Shown: one piece after another, positions 63,470-64,000 of the stretch
Layout of the letters: each line of letters starts with the position of its first letter
How positions within the stretch are numbered: position 1 is the first letter of the stretch
NCBI GenBank assembly: GCA_023397475.1
Contig: JAEWUD010000015.1
Span: forward strand, 1-64,000
DNA: 64,000 nucleotides
Source: Bacillota bacterium
GTDB lineage: Bacteria; Bacillota; Clostridia; Saccharofermentanales; Saccharofermentanaceae
Direction: 5' to 3'
Notes under the pieces: generated by a model
Told to the model about the DNA's origin: nothing
Database searches by the model: none
Seen by the model: the letters and a program-made list of their open reading frames with translations, nothing else
Position numbers and translations under genes: made by a program

Positions 63470-64000
63470 TCAATACCCTCTGTAATAGGATTTCTTGTAC
63501 GGATATCCTGTCTTGGAAAGGTTGCCCACATCGAAAAGCGGGTTCAGTGTCACATCCACGTTAAAATAGAGATAAGCATAGGCTTTGTCGATGTCGAACG
63601 TGAATTCGGCAACATTCTCCTTGTAGTAGCTCTCCGACTCCATCTGGATTACATGTTGTGTTCGAGTCAGAACGGTTCTCTCCGGCAAGAATAGCAACAT
63701 GTACAAGAGATGATCTCGATAATTTACAGCCAACAACGAACCTGAAAAGAAATCACTAAGTTTTGAAGTATTGGGTTCCTTTGGTCCTTTGCTCGCTTTT
63801 ATAACATTCTGAAGTTCTTCTGACAGAATACCTTCAAAATCTTTAAGCAGTTGTACGACACCCGTAGGTGTCATATAGACCTCTCTCTTGATTAAGTAGG
63901 CATCTCCGCCGTTGACCAGCAATATGCAATCCAGAAGAGGTTCAATAATAAGAACCAGCGCATAGATAACCGGTGCACCAACATTGGCGGCAGCAGCCAT
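63470..64000 (-). CDS. Tad-locus membrane-associated protein, partial (C-terminal part)
   Basis: The C-terminal 176 residues or more of a protein that may begin beyond the window edge. It contains a hydrophobic stretch (VIYALVLIIEPLLDCILLV) and a soluble tail (SYYKENVAEFTFDIDKAYAYLYFNVDVTLNPLF). It resembles the DUF5702-type proteins found in clostridial Tad loci. Coupled to the pseudopilin gene. Confidence 0.65.
   Translation of the reverse strand: MAAAANVGAPVIYALVLIIEPLLDCILLVNGGDAYLIKREVYMTPTGVVQLLKDFEGILSEELQNVIKASKGPKEPNTSKLSDFFSGSLLAVNYRDHLLYMLLFLPERTVLTRTQHVIQMESESYYKENVAEFTFDIDKAYAYLYFNVDVTLNPLFDVGNLSKTGYPYKKSYYRGY

Overview
The window looks like a chromosome segment of a strictly anaerobic, moderately high-GC Firmicute of the class Clostridia. 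The evidence is the gene content: a class I hybrid-cluster protein, class III (NrdD/NrdG) ribonucleotide reductase as the only RNR seen, a six-subunit Ech-type energy-converting [NiFe] hydrogenase with its hyp maturation genes, a T-box leader, Gram-positive lipoproteins, and a Tad-like locus with FHA, PP2C and Ser/Thr kinase genes of the kind found in gut and digester clostridia. No rRNA, tRNA, CRISPR array, phage or recognisable IS element was found.

Layout. 0-10.5 kb: short tandem repeats, hcp, a transglutaminase-like lipoprotein, an OmpR-type two-component system, a three-gene hydrolase operon (PAF-AH-like, alpha/beta hydrolase, membrane-anchored serine hydrolase) and a divergent MTHFR-family gene. 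10.6-12.5 kb: a two-gene ABC exporter behind a promoter with MerR-type spacing. 13-18.3 kb: a MORN lipoprotein with a PAS-GGDEF-HD-GYP protein, and a duplicated YcxB-like membrane protein. 18.4-26.9 kb: a T-box-controlled isopropylmalate/citramalate synthase-family gene, a methyltransferase flanked by a HAD hydrolase and a HAD remnant, a lipoprotein, and a MocR regulator followed by an aminotransferase. 27-31.3 kb: nrdG-nrdD-trxB, with a glutaredoxin-like domain fused to NrdD. 31.4-32.6 kb: a decayed DUF4214 surface-protein gene. 33-43.3 kb: echABCDEF-hypAFCDE, one leftward run. 44.4-48.9 kb: a small membrane protein with an EF-Tu domain-2-like barrel and a heterodimeric ABC exporter. 49-64 kb: a leftward run containing a Tad-like pseudopilin gene, an FHA protein, a PP2C phosphatase, a Ser/Thr kinase, a small membrane protein with four ten-residue phospho-threonine-like repeats, a 2347-residue Ig-repeat surface protein and two paralogous lipoproteins.

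How parts fit together. Ech couples ferredoxin oxidation to H2 and ion pumping, and the hyp genes build its NiFe site; EchE ends right after its DPCxxC motif, so no maturation protease is expected. NrdG activates NrdD, and the fused glutaredoxin plus TrxB would supply electrons. The kinase, phosphatase, FHA protein and repeated ET[TE][VL]L motifs look like a phosphorylation-dependent switch tied to a cell-surface or pilus apparatus.

The most unusual signal is non-coding. Three intergenic regions carry arrays of a 39-bp palindrome (TATGGGCGAAA, exactly 17 variable bases, TTTCGCCCATA). There are fourteen full-length copies plus one degenerate copy, set at periods of about 55 and 75 bp. A second palindrome family with different arms (CCTACTAAA / TTTAGTAGG) has the same 17-base spacing. 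I do not recognise either family.
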